A DNA stretch of 64,000 bases from Cryptomeria japonica (Eukaryota; Streptophyta; Pinopsida; Cupressales; Cupressaceae). Below are positions 45,656 to 57,479 of this stretch, piece after piece; position 1 is the stretch's first letter; each line of letters opens with the position of its first letter. The stretch covers positions 655,562,468 to 655,626,467 of the forward strand of contig NC_081409.1 of NCBI RefSeq assembly GCF_030272615.1, written 5' to 3'. Below the pieces are notes generated by a model. That model made no database searches. It was not told the DNA's origin and saw only the letters and a program-made list of their open reading frames with translations. Position numbers and translations under genes: made by a program.

Positions 45656-47712
45656 GAGCGATTGGGTGTTGTACAGTCGAGGGAGAGATTCCCGAGACCA
45701 TGGACGTTGATACCGAGATTATCACAGGCACATTTGGACATTATAGAGAGATGTGGATTGATCTCGCTTCTGGATATGCCTCAGTTCACTGTGAACTGGG
45801 GGCTTTTGACAGCGTTGGCAGAGAGGTGGCATAGCGACATGAACACCTTTCATTTTGCCACTGGAGAGATGATAGTGACACCGGAGGATTGCTACCGGAT
45901 TTTGCGGATTCCTGTTGTAGGGGCACTACTTCCTTATAAGCAGTCAGAGGAGGGTGGCACAGAGGCACTGCGCCATATTTTCCAGGATGACACAGTTTGT
46001 GGCTACGAGATCCCCTGGCAGGAGTTTTTGGATTTGGGTTATGCACCGCTGCCATCTGTACTGGCAGGATTCATTGGGGGATTCCTTTGTCCTGATCGTA
46101 GGTCAAAGGGATTCTCGGTGGGATGGGGACTGGTTTTGGAGGAGATGGTTACGCAAGGTAGGAGGTTTGCATGGGGGTCAGCGATGATGGCTCACTTATA
46201 CAGGAGTTTACATGAGGTAGTATACCTCGGTTATGGTAGCTTGTCAACGGGAGTGACCCTATTACAGGTATGGTGCTGGGAGCACATTCCAGCAGTGAGG
46301 CCACTAGCAGACAGAGATAGGCCCGTAGGTGCAGCATATGCCTACGGATACAGAGGCCTAGTTGTCCAGCGTAAGCTGGGCAAACTAGAGCATTGGAGGA
46401 GTATTTTTGATGATATAGATACGGTCACCTGGAGGCCGTATATAGGTTGCGAGGTATGGGCGGAGGATGGGCTGGAGATGCCCTTTGTATTTATGACATG
46501 GTATCTGATTGGGAGGACCCAGTTCGCCATTGAGCAGTTTGTGGTGACCCGAGTTTTGTGACAGTTCGGGCGCCAGCAGGGTGTTCCACAAGGAGCGTGT
46601 TTGTATGCACGGAGGCAGCAGGATGTGGCCGATTGGGGGCCAACTATTGATAGTGCGGTGGTGATTGAGGAGTTTACGGGGTTGGCCGGGCAGATCTGGG
46701 ACTATGCCCCAGAGATTCAGAACGCAGGTATGACAGATGAGTTCGCCCGTTTGTTTGTTGCGCGGGCAGTGGCTAGGATCTCAAATCCAGAGGAGATGAG
46801 GCCAGCGTTTGACTCGGATGGGGAGGAGGGAGATGGGGGAGATGATGGAGATGATGGGGAGGATGGAGGAGGGAGAGGAGTTAGAGGGAGGTGGGGAGGT
46901 AGAGGTGTGGAGAGAGCGGTACGACAGGGGAGGATTGAGAGGGGGAGAGGAGGATTGGCTATCGGAGCTGGGAGAGAGGGGAGAGTGACGGAGGTGCTGG
47001 CTGCAGTGGGGGGTGAGGAGGAGATGAGTAGACCAGCATAGAGGAGGAGGGTAGATATACTCCCACCTCCAGTACCGAGGACAGGGTGAGTGGGAGAGGT
47101 TCCTCCAGCACAGGTACCACTGCGGGTTCGAGTGCCAGGTCATGTGGAGGATGCACAGATCCGGACCTTGCAGATTACCATGCAGCAGCTGCAGGCGCAG
47201 ATTTTGACCTATCAGTGACAGATTTCTCAGTTGACCACTGAGAGAGATACAGAGATAGAGCAGTGGGGACGAGCGGAGGAGGCATTGGCGAGTGTACAGA
47301 GAGCAGCGGCGGGTGGTCCATTGAGAGACACCCTTAGAGAGCTGACACGGAGAGTGCAGGAGGTAGATTATTATCGGCGGCATTATGAGGCTGCAGTACC
47401 TAGAGATCGGCGAGTGGAGAGCTTTGCACAGTCGAGATCAAGTCGATCTCAAACCACTAGGACACGATCTGAGAGCCGAGGTGTGACGGGGCCGGTGAGA
47501 CAGGACCCTCCTGGAGATCCAGGGGCGAGTGTATCTGGAGCGAGACAAGACCCTCCTAGAGATCCAGGGGCGGGTGCATCTAGAGTGAGACCATCTCCGT
47601 CAGGAGATAGTCATACTTGAGAGACAGGGTCTCTGTTGTATTTTTGGGCAGTTTGTTATTTGTTGTACTGGATACAGTGTTTGGACACATTTTGTACATT
47701 TTGATCAGTTTT

Positions 47713-47827
<115 letters not shown>

Positions 47828-49089
47828 GGCACCATTTTTGATCATGTGATGTGTTGATATGGATGCATTTATTTTATGTGATGATGTAATGCTTAAATAT
47901 ATGATGTAAGATGTATGATGCAGGATGTATGCTTTTTATATGTTGTATCTTAAAAATGAGATGTATGTTTTATTTATGCTGCTAAATGTATCTTGATATG
48001 TAAATGATGTTAAATGATATGGAATGATGTGTATGCAACTAATTTGTAAAATGATGTGCAACTAATTGTAAAATGATATGCAACTAATTGTAAAATGATA
48101 TGCAACGAATTGTTTTTGGAGCATCCCTCATTCTGTATTTGCCATCCGATATAACCATATTTTTTCTTTCTTTGTAAATATCATCCCTGAGCATTGATTT
48201 GTTTAGGATATGTTGAAAATTTATACAAGCATAATGGTATAATTGAACCATAATGACCTGAGAAAAATTTACATGATTTTTGATTTTGCAAGATAGCACA
48301 AGCATCAAGGTATAATTGAACCAGGACGACCTGAGTGCGTATTGCGTAAACAGACAAGAGTTAACCTTTGTCCCATACAAATCCGAAATGTCCTCAGCGA
48401 TATGCCACCAGATTTCTTCATAGGACAAATTTGCATGGTAAAAGACTTCACTCATAGATAGAAGACAAATAAAACATCACATTCCTTCCTTGCTTCTCTA
48501 GTCGTAAGACATCCTGGAGGTGCTCAGGAGATATGATAAGCAAAAATTAACAACCATAAGTAATCATGCATGCTATTGGAAATGTATTCTTGTCAATTAA
48601 AACATCTTGCAAAATAGATCTTTGTTCAGTTGAAATCAGTTCAAGTTCGTGATGTTTAGCCTTCTTGCATTGTCATTTGTCATTTGTTGGTTGTTTTGAT
48701 CCTTGTTGTCTTGCTACGTTTTTGGTCTGATGTTGAAAATCTTGAAGGCGAAATGCCCCAAGCGAGGTCAGGATTTTGCCCCTTGTCGTTGATACTACTT
48801 TGATATGGATATGTATACTGATCACCAAGCCATGGTGGGATATTATTTGGATAATTGTTTCAGATAAACCAAGGACAGTGACTACACTAAGTATGTCCAA
48901 GATTGATAAGCATTTGTGAATTTCTGGTGATGCCTCAGATGGGTGGATATGATATGTACAATATGATTTGTGAACCCTATACTACCATCAATTGATAAAG
49001 ATAAGGCTAACTAGAATAAAATCCAGCATTCATACTGATTGATGTCATTGTTATGATTTGGTTGATGATTGATGTATAAAAACTTATTT

Positions 49090-49480
49090 TTCTTAATGAA
49101 TTTGGAAAAACTAGGTTGTTGTTTCTTCAACGTGATGTTACAATAAAAGTTCTTTCTTCTCAGAATAAGGGGATTAGTCATGCATGAGTGATCAATGGAT
49201 TCCTTTGATTGGTTTGGATTCAGTTGATTCTTGTTTTTGAAAATTTCAAATCTTACTCTATCAAAGTGAAGGTTTAGATGCCCCTTCACGACAAAGTGTA
49301 TCAAATGATATGGATAAAAGCCTCCCGATCTGGAAACTGGATTTGACAATTTGAAAATTTTAAACAAGTGTTTTTGAGATAAAAATTCATAAGATGGTAA
49401 AGGATTCTGTTGATACTGATGATGAGATTTTCCGGATTATGATAGGAGAGACGTCCTTTATCGTGCGATTCGTTTAGGAT
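49090..49480. repeat. Internal duplication of F, copy 1
   Basis: Shares with 51950-52340 words such as ACTAGGTTGT, TGATCAATGG, AGGTTTAGATGCCCC, CACGACAAAGTGT and CAAATGATATGGATAAA, in the same order and spacing. The copies are diverged, so the duplication is older than the LTR pair suggests. Confidence 0.75.
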
Positions 49481-51949
49481 TCTGACAACTTTTGTTTTGA
49501 CACAAATTTATCTCGAGAAATAGTTTTAATGGTTTGTTTGTCACTCTGCTTTGATGAAAAATGATGTTGATGGATGGATTGATTATCAAGACTTGATGAT
49601 TGATAGGAATGTCTGGTTTCAAAGAGTGAGTACCCCGTATAAGATCGATCTGTCTGGTTTCGAGTGTACCTATCCCTATATAAGACATGTTTGATGTTGA
49701 TGTTGATTTCGAGTAATGAATTGATTAACAAGACATGTGATAAGTTTCATTGCAGACTTTGAGAGTTTTCCTATTGTTGATCTGATTTGATGGATTGTCC
49801 ATGTGTTCATGCTTTGATTTTTTTTGTTTTGATTTTTTTGATTTTTGTCGATTTTTAGTTTTTGGATATTTTGATTTTTTTGAGTTTTTGGATATTTTGA
49901 TTTTTTTGAGTTTTGGGATATTTTGATTTTTTTGAGTTTTTGGATTAGAAGAAAGATGTATTTGGTTGCCCCAATGTATATCAAGATGAGGAATGGATAA
50001 ATGAATGACTGAACCATTGAGGTGGAAATAGATTTGTTGTCCATAGTTTTGATCAAGATCAAGGATGAAAAAGGGGATATGGATAGAGATAGGATATAGA
50101 TAGCACTGGACGATGGAAGCAATGAATAGATAGGATAGATAGATATGAATTAGAGTGAAGCAAGATTGTAGAAAGAATTGGAGGATAGAAGAAATGAATA
50201 TATAGGATAAGGGATATGGATTAGAGGATTTGGGAGATATGGTAGGAAGAATAGAGTAGATGAACTTTTCCCCCAAGCATAGAGGTTTCCATTTTCAAAA
50301 AGGTGATATGTAAGATTGTCATAGTATTTAGCACCATCTGAATAAGTGTTCTCGAACTTTTCAAAGATAGAGACCCAACCCACACTTAGAACCTCTGGAA
50401 AATTCAACTGAACATTTCTAGCAACTAGGAAGCAGACTCAAAAGGGAAGAATAATCCCAAACTGGATCAAGGTACTTAGTCTTTTGATTACCCATGTGTG
50501 TGCAAGTGGGTTCATTCTAGCTCATATGATCATTGTAATCTTTAGAATCCAACATGGCTAGCTACATGAGTTACCTTAACTTCAAAAGCATCCTGGATAG
50601 AGCCTCGCTACCAGCGAGCATCCATAGCCCCGACGAGGTTATCGTTGTAATCTCACAAATATTGCTCCATTGCCAGCTAGGCGTCCATAGCCCCGATGGA
50701 GTTACTTGCATGTTCCCATAGCCAATCATTTTGATATTGCATTTCATTGCATTTTACTTTTCTTGATATTCATTTTCTTGCTCATGCTTTTGATTTTTTT
50801 TTTTTTTTCTCTTTATTTTTCTTGCATTGGCTTGTAAGTGATGAAACTTACATGGGTGTGATAATTACACTGGCGCTGAAGCAAGATTTTAGATTTTTCA
50901 CTAGCCATGTCTTCAATTTAAGAGATCACAATGATTTTTAGAGCAATCGATTAAGTGTATGAGATATAGTAATCAAAAGATGTCAGTACCAAGATACGAT
51001 AAGTGGTTCTTTTCTGGATTGAGTGTGTATCCCAACCAAAGAAAATGTTAAAGAGGAACAACCTCGGATTCTGAAGCATTTCATGAATAGATATCTAGGA
51101 AAAGGACTGAACATGAGATTTGAGCATGGGCAAGTATGTGACAAAATGACACAAATGCCTATTTCACAGATGAAGGATTTCTGCAAAGGATTGAATGATA
51201 GGGATGGAAGGATAGAAAAGAGGTGTTGGATAATAGATAGAATGTTTGAAGATTTGTGCAAGGATAGAGGGAAATGTATTCAGGATGAGTGTTGGTACTT
51301 GAGAAGTGATGAAGAGATGGAGGAAAATTGAATTTTGGGACAGAAGGACCCAAAATAGATAGAGGAAATGATAGAAGAAGTTTTGGAAAGATGTTTAGAT
51401 AGAGGATTGAAATAATTTCAAAGATGTGCTCCTCATTGATCTTTCTTATGGATCATTTGAGGTGATGGATTTGTGGATGGAGGGAAGTAAGGACCCAAGA
51501 TGGATGGAAGGGATGGAGAATTTGATTGTGGAATGAAAGGACCTAAGATAGATTTGGAGGATGAAGAGATTCCTTGATCTTGATCTTGACTTGGAGTAGG
51601 ATCATTTGAGTTTGTGCTTTTCTCTTGATTTTGAATTAGAATAGTGGAGGATATGGAAGGAATATCATGATTTTTCTTAAGAGATGGATGTTGAATGGGA
51701 CTCTACTCTTGAGATGAAAGAGGGTCATTGTGGATGGAATACCAAAATTTTAGGGGATCATCATAAGATTCTTTACAGGTGGGATCTTGATCGAAGATGG
51801 GATCAGATTGGAGAGCCATGATATTGTGATCTTCATTTAGGCTAGGACTCATTTCCTTTGACTGAGTTTCCTTTTTCTTGGTTTGATGATCAATGGTCAT
51901 ACGAATGATAAAAGTTGATGTTTTTGATAGTTTGATGTAGAGAAATTTA

Positions 51950-52340
51950 CTCCTATTGATAAGGGTCCTAGGACTAGGTTGTCTCTTCTTTAACTTAGTT
52001 TTGTGATGAAGACTTGTTCATCTCAAAATATGAGGAGTGGTCATACACGAATGATCAATGGTTTCCTTCGATGTTTGGATTGAGATACTTCATTTGGAAA
52101 CTTAAGTCCACTTTTATCAAATGAAGGTTTAGATGCCCCCTCACGACAAAGTGTGTCAAATGATATGGATAAAGTCTCCCGATATAGAAACTTGATTTGA
52201 CAACTTAAGGTTTAAACTTGGTATGTTGTTTGATAGAATCCTTTAGATGATGGACCTTTTGATCAAGGTGATGATAATACCTGATTTTGATAGGATAAAG
52301 TCTTATCTTTAGCTAGTTTTGGATTTGACAACTTTTGTTC
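51950..52340. repeat. Internal duplication of F, copy 2
   Basis: Direct repeat partner of 49090-49480, about 2.86 kb away. Same word order; the similarity fades on both sides. Confidence 0.75.
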
Positions 52341-53199
52341 TAAGACTGACTTGTTTGATTTGGAAATGATTTCTCTGGTGTTTTGATTTGATTTCTTGTG
52401 ATCACATTTGATATTGGACCTGAAAGGATACTCAAGAAGTTTGAAAACTTTTTCTAGAAAGGATTACTTGGTTTGGTATTCCCCGAATCTTGTTGGATGA
52501 AAGTCTTTCCTAAAGATAGTTGAAATGTTGATAACCATCTCAAAAGATGTTTTGTTGGATACGGAAATCTTCTCCACTTTATGATTTTTCCTTGTTTGAA
52601 CTGACTTTTGAGTTTGATTGTTGGATACTTTGCAAGATATTTTAACATTTGTGACAAGAATACATAGCACACATGAAGACAATGATCATCCTAATGCTAA
52701 ACATTGAGTGTATATTCTTTTGAGGATGTGTTCAAATCCTCGATGTTATCACTGGTTTGATTTACAACAAAAGACACATCAGATAGACTCTTTATTCAAA
52801 GGTCATTGACAATATCATAGCCCACTAGTCTCGATACTCCGTCAGCTCAAATAGCCTTGTCACCCCCTAGAGGGCACCTGTTTTTTTTGCCTTTTGCCAG
52901 AAATTAACTCCAAGTGAATTGCTTCACAGTTGAGTAGTTATCTTGGGAGATATATGGTGAGTAATCTTGGGGGCGGATTCTTCCCCACCCTTGCACTATG
53001 ATATTGCCAATGTTTGGCGACTGACTCGGTTCAAGGTTTCTATTTCTAAGGTTCATAATCAGGCTTTCTGTTCGGCCGTCAGTGATAAACTCCCTCAGGA
53101 GGCTTCCCAACCTTTAGAACAAAGGTTTTACGTATCGTAAAGATATTGGGGGAAGGCTAATCGCTGCGCGTAACCGTTGAAAGGGACTTTCATCACCCT

Positions 53200-53420
53200 C
53201 CACTTTTGATTATAGTGGGTTGGAACACTTGGCTTCAAAGTCGTTCCCCACTTAGGTCATTCCCTTCACACAGGCCAAAGAATGGCTTTAAGAGTTTTTC
53301 AACCCCTCGGGAAGGTAGGCCTGCTAAAGGATTTAAATGCTTGAAGTACAGAAAGCTTAAGAGTGGCTTGGCTTTTTGGTCACCCAGTTATGGGGAGAGC
53401 ATATACCTTCCACTTTCGAG
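53200..53420 (-). other. Leader block of F shared with gypsy elements A and B
   Basis: In minus sense it contains AGGCCTACCTTCCC, GACCTAAGTGG, CCACTATAATCAAA and GGTGATGAAAG. Element A shows AGGGCCTGTCTTCCC, GACCCAAGTGG, CCACTATAATCAAA and GGTGAAAG in the same order within 4110-4240. B has a weaker version at 24200-24320. This ties F to the A/B lineage despite different LTRs. Confidence 0.55.
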
Positions 53421-53439
53421 ATAAGGCAATCAATTTGTT

Positions 53440-53970
53440 CTTTTTAGCCTCCAAGACAATGATTTGCTAACTTCTATTTGGAGATGTTGCTCCAAAAAGC
53501 ATGGTGTTCCTTTTTAACCTTTCATAGGAAAGTGTGTATTTCCAAAATTTTTGTAAAACAAGCCTGGTCAACAAAAGTAAATCGTGATTTTTGGTCAACA
53601 AAATTAAAGTCAATAGGGGAAAACTTTCCCTCTTTGCCTTGCACAAAATGAAGATGAGGTTCTTTTACTTTGCAAAATGAAGTGAATCCTTTTAAACACC
53701 AAAGGATGGTGAGGTTCTTTTTAAAACTTTTGCCAAAGTAAAGATTGTTGGTTCTTTTTACAGCTTCCAAAATGAAGTGTTTTTCCTAACTTGCAAGAAA
53801 GAAAATATAAAGTTTGTTGTTCTTTTTACCATGCAATAAAGAAAGATGAATTTTCTTTTAAAACACCAAAAAGGAAGGCATGAAGTTCATTTTATGCATC
53901 CAAATGAAATGATGAGGTTTATTTTAATTTGTGCAAAAAAGGAGAGTGAGTTCTTTTTAACCAACTTTTG
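53440..53970. repeat. Degenerate purine/T-tract repeats in F's leader
   Basis: About eight to nine loosely repeated units of 45-65 bases alternate a GGTTCTTTTTAA-like T-tract with a CCAAAATGAAG-like purine stretch. No coding signal. Confidence 0.55.
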
Positions 53971-54361
53971 TTGAAAGAAAGTAAAAAAAGAAACTTAAAG
54001 CCTCTAAACTTGCTCCTTCCCCTGCACAAAAAATATTAGAACTTGCACATAGTCAGTGATCAAATGTTAGTGTGGGCTTACACAAGCCTAAATTCTGATC
54101 TTGGTTACAAATTTTACAATCCTGATCCTGAAATGCCCTGAAATTTGACTAAGTATGAAATTTGGAAGATCTTCCAAAAACTAGATTTTGCATTATAACT
54201 CCTAGAGGTCTGAAACCCCTCTCAAACATCCTGAAAGTATATATGAAATATAACTTAAAGTATAAGAAAGAGAAAAGAGAAGAGGAAATGTCACTTATAT
54301 TTAAATGTTATATTCCATATATATTATGTCTCCCACAAGCCTAATTTTTGACTCTGTCATA

Positions 54362-54783
54362 AATTTTTGGCTCTGCCAACTCTATGCGCTAAGAAATGAT
54401 GTCTATGCGCTAAGAAAAAACCCCTACACACTATTATGTGCCCCCAATGCGCTAAGCTATTTTCCCGATGCGCTATTCTATTTTTCTCCCGCGTTGATAC
54501 CTACAGGAAAATATTAGTGTTTTGATGCGCTAAAAGATTGACTTCACGCGCTGGATGATAGACTTCACGTGCTAAACAGTGGACTAGATGCGCTAGGTTG
54601 TTAACCGGATGCGCTACTCTGTTTTGTTTCCGCGTTGAGGCCTACAGGAAAAACTTAACGGAGGTCACGCGCTAATGTTTGAACTGCACGCGCTAGATGA
54701 TGGTCTCCACGCACTGAACAGTGGATTGGATGCGCTACTCTGTTTACTGGATGCGCTAAACAGTCAACTTAACGCGCTAATTC
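54362..54783 (-). repeat. TAGCGCAT array, right end of F (inverted relative to the left one)
   Basis: On the plus strand the units read ATGCGCTA (nine exact) with ACGCGCTA, ACGTGCTA and ACGCACTG variants, so the unit is TAGCGCAT on the minus strand. It ends about 80 bases before the primer site. A larger unit containing CGCGTTGA and CCTACAGGAAAA occurs twice (about 54490 and 54632). Confidence 0.85.
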
Positions 54784-54847
54784 ATTTTCCCGTGGACCTG
54801 CAAAAGTGGTTAAATTCAAAAACCGATTTGATATATGGGGTCTAGCC

Positions 54848-54864
54848 CCACAGTGGGCGCCACA
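54848..54864 (-). other. Primer-binding site of F
   Basis: Minus strand TGGCGCCCACTGTGGGG, two to three bases from the 5' LTR. Sites beginning TGGCGCC are usual in plant Ty3/gypsy elements, which supports a gypsy rather than copia origin for F. Confidence 0.8.
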
Positions 54865-54866
54865 AA

Positions 54867-56348
54867 TGTATGCGGGAAAAGTGGGCGAATAAAACTAAAT
54901 ATGTGAAAATATGTAAAATAACTAGTCCACACACACACACAGGACTTCTTGATGCAAGCTATGGAGTACCGTAGTGTTACTCAACTTCCCAAGGAGGGTC
55001 CCATGGTTCTCTATCTCACAATGTCCCTCAAACCAATGTTTTTGCTCTCAGATCACTGAGCAAAATGGTTTAGGGATGGCAAATATGAGAATGAGAGATG
55101 TTGTTGCTAAATTTAGTATGAAATAGATGTGAAGCTATGTATGATGCTAAAAATGCAATAAACTAAATGATAAGATGACAAGATTAGTATGAATACTATC
55201 CTAACATGATATATTTAATCTATGATTGAGCTAAAATGATAAAGAAAGTAATCTAAACATGCATATTTAGTCTACTTCCTGATCTAAAAGAGAGGCTAAA
55301 TGATGAGCATAAGAATGATATGAAAGCTTGAAAGAATTTGAGCATAAGTGTAATGCTTCAAATTTGAAAGATGATTGTTAAGAATGGAGGAATGAGAGCT
55401 CTATTTATAGCACAAACAAGGCAATGGATGGTTAGGATTGAAAGGTTTAATCAAGGGTCAAGTTTGAAAGTTGGGGATCCATGTGTACAATTGGCACTAA
55501 TAAAATGGTGACAAGTGTCAACATAGGATTGGGTTGAGAAAAGGGGTTGGAGGCATTAAAGGCCTGAGAAGACCTCATGGTTATCTAAAGGCTAAGGGTC
55601 AAGTCTAAGTTAGGCTTACCCACTGGATTAAGAGTTAATCCAAGGATAAACCTTTGTGCAAATGATTAAGAGATAATCATGGTCAAAGCATTAATGGCCT
55701 GATGAGACCCTTGGGTTGGATAGAGGTTGAGTCAAAACAAATGTTTTAACCATGTGGGAGGGTTTGAATTAACCATTAATGGTTATTGGAGACTTTGTGG
55801 ATTAAGTGGTTGAAGGTTGAAAGCCTTCAATGGTTTTCAAAGACTTTAAGGGTTTTGGTGGTTGAAGGTTGAAAACCTTTAATGGTTATCAAAGACTTTA
55901 AGCCATTTGAGAAGTGACTTCCCTTTGCTTAGGGATGTGACCAAATTTAGAGGAGGGTTAGGTTAATTAGAAGTGATTAGAAGATTCTAGAAGGGATTAG
56001 AAAGGGGTTTGGGATTTTTCAAGTGGATGGAGAGATAATAGGATTTAATTGAAATAATTTAATTCATTCAATTTGGTTGTAATTTAGAGAAATTAAATAA
56101 ATTAGATTTATTCAATTTGGGATAACTATTTAATTAAATTTGAATTTAATTAAAAGTGGATAGGGGGGTTTTAATTGAATAAAATGATTTATTCATTAAA
56201 TGGGTATAGTGAATTTATTTAAATAAATTGAGTAATTTACTTAATTAAATAGAGGAATGTGGATAATTTAATTAAATTGGATTTAATTAAATAGAGAAAT
56301 GAACATAAAATATTCATTTAGGAATATGGTCATTTTTATACATCTACA
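54867..56348 (-). repeat. 5' LTR of element F
   Basis: 1482 bases, identical in length to the other LTR. Minus-strand TATAAATA is at 55402-55409. Followed by the target duplication GTACT in D's integrase. Confidence 0.95.
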
Positions 56349-56353
56349 GTACT

Positions 56354-56870
56354 TACAACTTATTTCCAAAAAAAAAATTGATACACCTCCTTGTATCAAT
56401 ATAGTACTAGCCGCTTCAACCACTGACCGGTTGTTTCTCTCTGCTGTATCATTTTGTTGTGGTGTCCTTGGTGTAGGAAGTTGTCGCTTGATACCATTAT
56501 CATCACCATATTTTGTGAACTCTGCAGAACTAAATTCACCACCTTGATTTGTTCTTAGACATTTTATCTTTTTGCCACTCTCTTTCTCAGCTAAGGCTCT
56601 GAATGCCTTGAATTTACCAAAAGCTTCAATCTTATCCTTCAAGAATGTGACCCACATCATCCTTGAACAATCATCAGTGAAGATCGTGAAGTATCTATCA
56701 CCTTGAATGCTTCTTTTTCTTATTGGTCCACATAGATCTATATGAACCAAATCTAACAAGTTCTCTACTGAGAAGAACTTTCTCTTAAAATTTGAAGAAG
56801 TCATCTTTCCTAGTTGACATTATTTACAAAGAGCATTAACCGGTTTGTCTAGCTGAGGCAAACCTCCTAC
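56354..56870 (-). pseudogene. Integrase core of D
   Basis: Reads KRKFFSVENLLDLVHIDLCGP (first Asp), FTIFTDDCSRMMWVTFLKDK, KCLRTNQGGEF and PQQNDTAERNNR. The second catalytic Asp, expected in RTDQGGEF-type sequence, is Asn here (a G-to-A change), while the Glu is kept. F's LTR interrupts shortly after, and the domain continues at 42619 going down. Confidence 0.85.
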
Positions 56871-57026
56871 TGTCTTAGATTTGCTTACTTTAACAATATT
56901 ATCAAAATTTATATGACAAAATCTCCTATGCCAAAGCCAGCTATCATCTATTTTTTTCAATCAAACAGTTGCTAACTTTAGGATTGAGATGGAATAGATT
57001 ACCTCTGGTCTATTTTCCGGTTGCAA

Positions 57027-57330
57027 TCAATTCACCTTTGTTTCAAAGATTTTGCACATTCCATTTCTAAACTCCAGTGGGTATCCTCTGTCATTAATTT
57101 GTGCCACACTTAAAATATTTTGCTTTAGGCCTTCAACCCAATAGATATCGTCAGCACTGCTCTTCCCATTAAGAGAAATAACTCTCTTACCTTTAACCAT
57201 ACAAGGTGAGTCATTGCCAAATCTGACAACACCGCCATCAAATTCTTTTAGGGAAATAAATTTTCTCCGATCATTAGTCATGTGATGTGAACAACCACTA
57301 TCAACTATCCAATCATCAGATTTATCCATT
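57027..57330 (-). CDS. Protease of D
   Basis: MDKSDDWIVDSGCSHHMTNDRRKF with an intact DSG active site, then VVRFGNDSPCMVKGKRVI and IYWVEGLKQNILSVAQI of the pre-integrase linker. A frame change near 57340-57370 separates it from gag. The linker to integrase (56870-57026) retains GHINFDN-like zinc-region sequence with stops. Confidence 0.85.
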
Positions 57331-57479
57331 CTAGATACCAGTGCCTTCTCTCTAATATTTCTTTCTTAATAGCTACAAACACAATATATTCACTAGCATC
57401 ATCATCATATTCTTCATCAGTAATACCACTATCAATAGCTACAAGACAATCTCTCTTGCCTTTACCCTTGTACTTCTTA

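Larger units (their letters stand above)
44544..47620 (+). pseudogene. Plant mobile domain (PMD) protein gene, two exons, inside and antisense to F
   Basis: Exon 1 (44544-44618) encodes 25 residues starting MPIPYHRHHFERVRRYRR. Exon 2 (45656-47620) gives about 654 more codons in the same phase. The PMD domain spans roughly residues 30-330: RFPRPW, LISLLDMPQF, LAERWHSDMNTFHF, GEMIVTPEDCYRILRIPVVG, later VWCWEHIP and CEVWAEDGLEMPFV. It is followed by an Asp/Glu/Gly tract, an Arg/Gly-rich stretch, a likely coiled coil (MQQLQAQI, TERDTEIEQWGRAEEAL) and a tail with a twice-repeated RQDPP-DPGA motif. Stops at 46559 (TGA), 47039 (TAG), 47087 (TGA) and 47216 (TGA) each fit C-to-T changes of Arg or Gln codons; there is no frameshift. 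PMD proteins occur both as host genes (MAIN/MAIL family) and in transposons. The protein's job in F is unknown. Confidence 0.8.
47842..53100. other. Interior of F with no recognised gene
   Basis: Purine-rich on the plus strand with many short repeats. A 22-base unit around ATGCAACTAATTGTAAAATG is repeated at 48032-48112, a 74-base duplication occurs at 48224-48335, and a 26-base unit is tripled at 49858-49945. Large related segments lie at about 49090-49480 and 51950-52340. Two segments at 50590-50720 share CCATAGCCCCGA. Open frames of 100-180 codons occur (for example 49725-50276 minus and 51023-51331 plus), but none shows a domain. A Ser/Pro-rich frame at 51340-51900 (minus) with repeated ILGPF-like words could be a relic of F's own coding region. 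Confidence 0.55.

Noticed and set aside
48084-48455. 123-codon minus-strand ORF in F as a captured gene
   Set aside because: It translates a 74-base tandem duplication; no domain and no second line of support.
49725-50276. 183-codon minus-strand ORF in F
   Set aside because: Low-complexity Lys/Asn/Ile-rich translation of the 26-base T-rich tandem repeat at 49858-49945 and flanking AT-rich text.
51023-51331. 102-codon plus-strand ORF in F with several Cys residues
   Set aside because: No motif recognised; Cys spacing does not fit a known knuckle; overlaps repetitive GGATAGA words. Kept only as part of the interior description.
53040-53200. Possible tRNA or small RNA in F's leader (structured, GC-richer text)
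   Set aside because: No A/B box pair with correct spacing and no cloverleaf visible by eye; more likely leader RNA structure.
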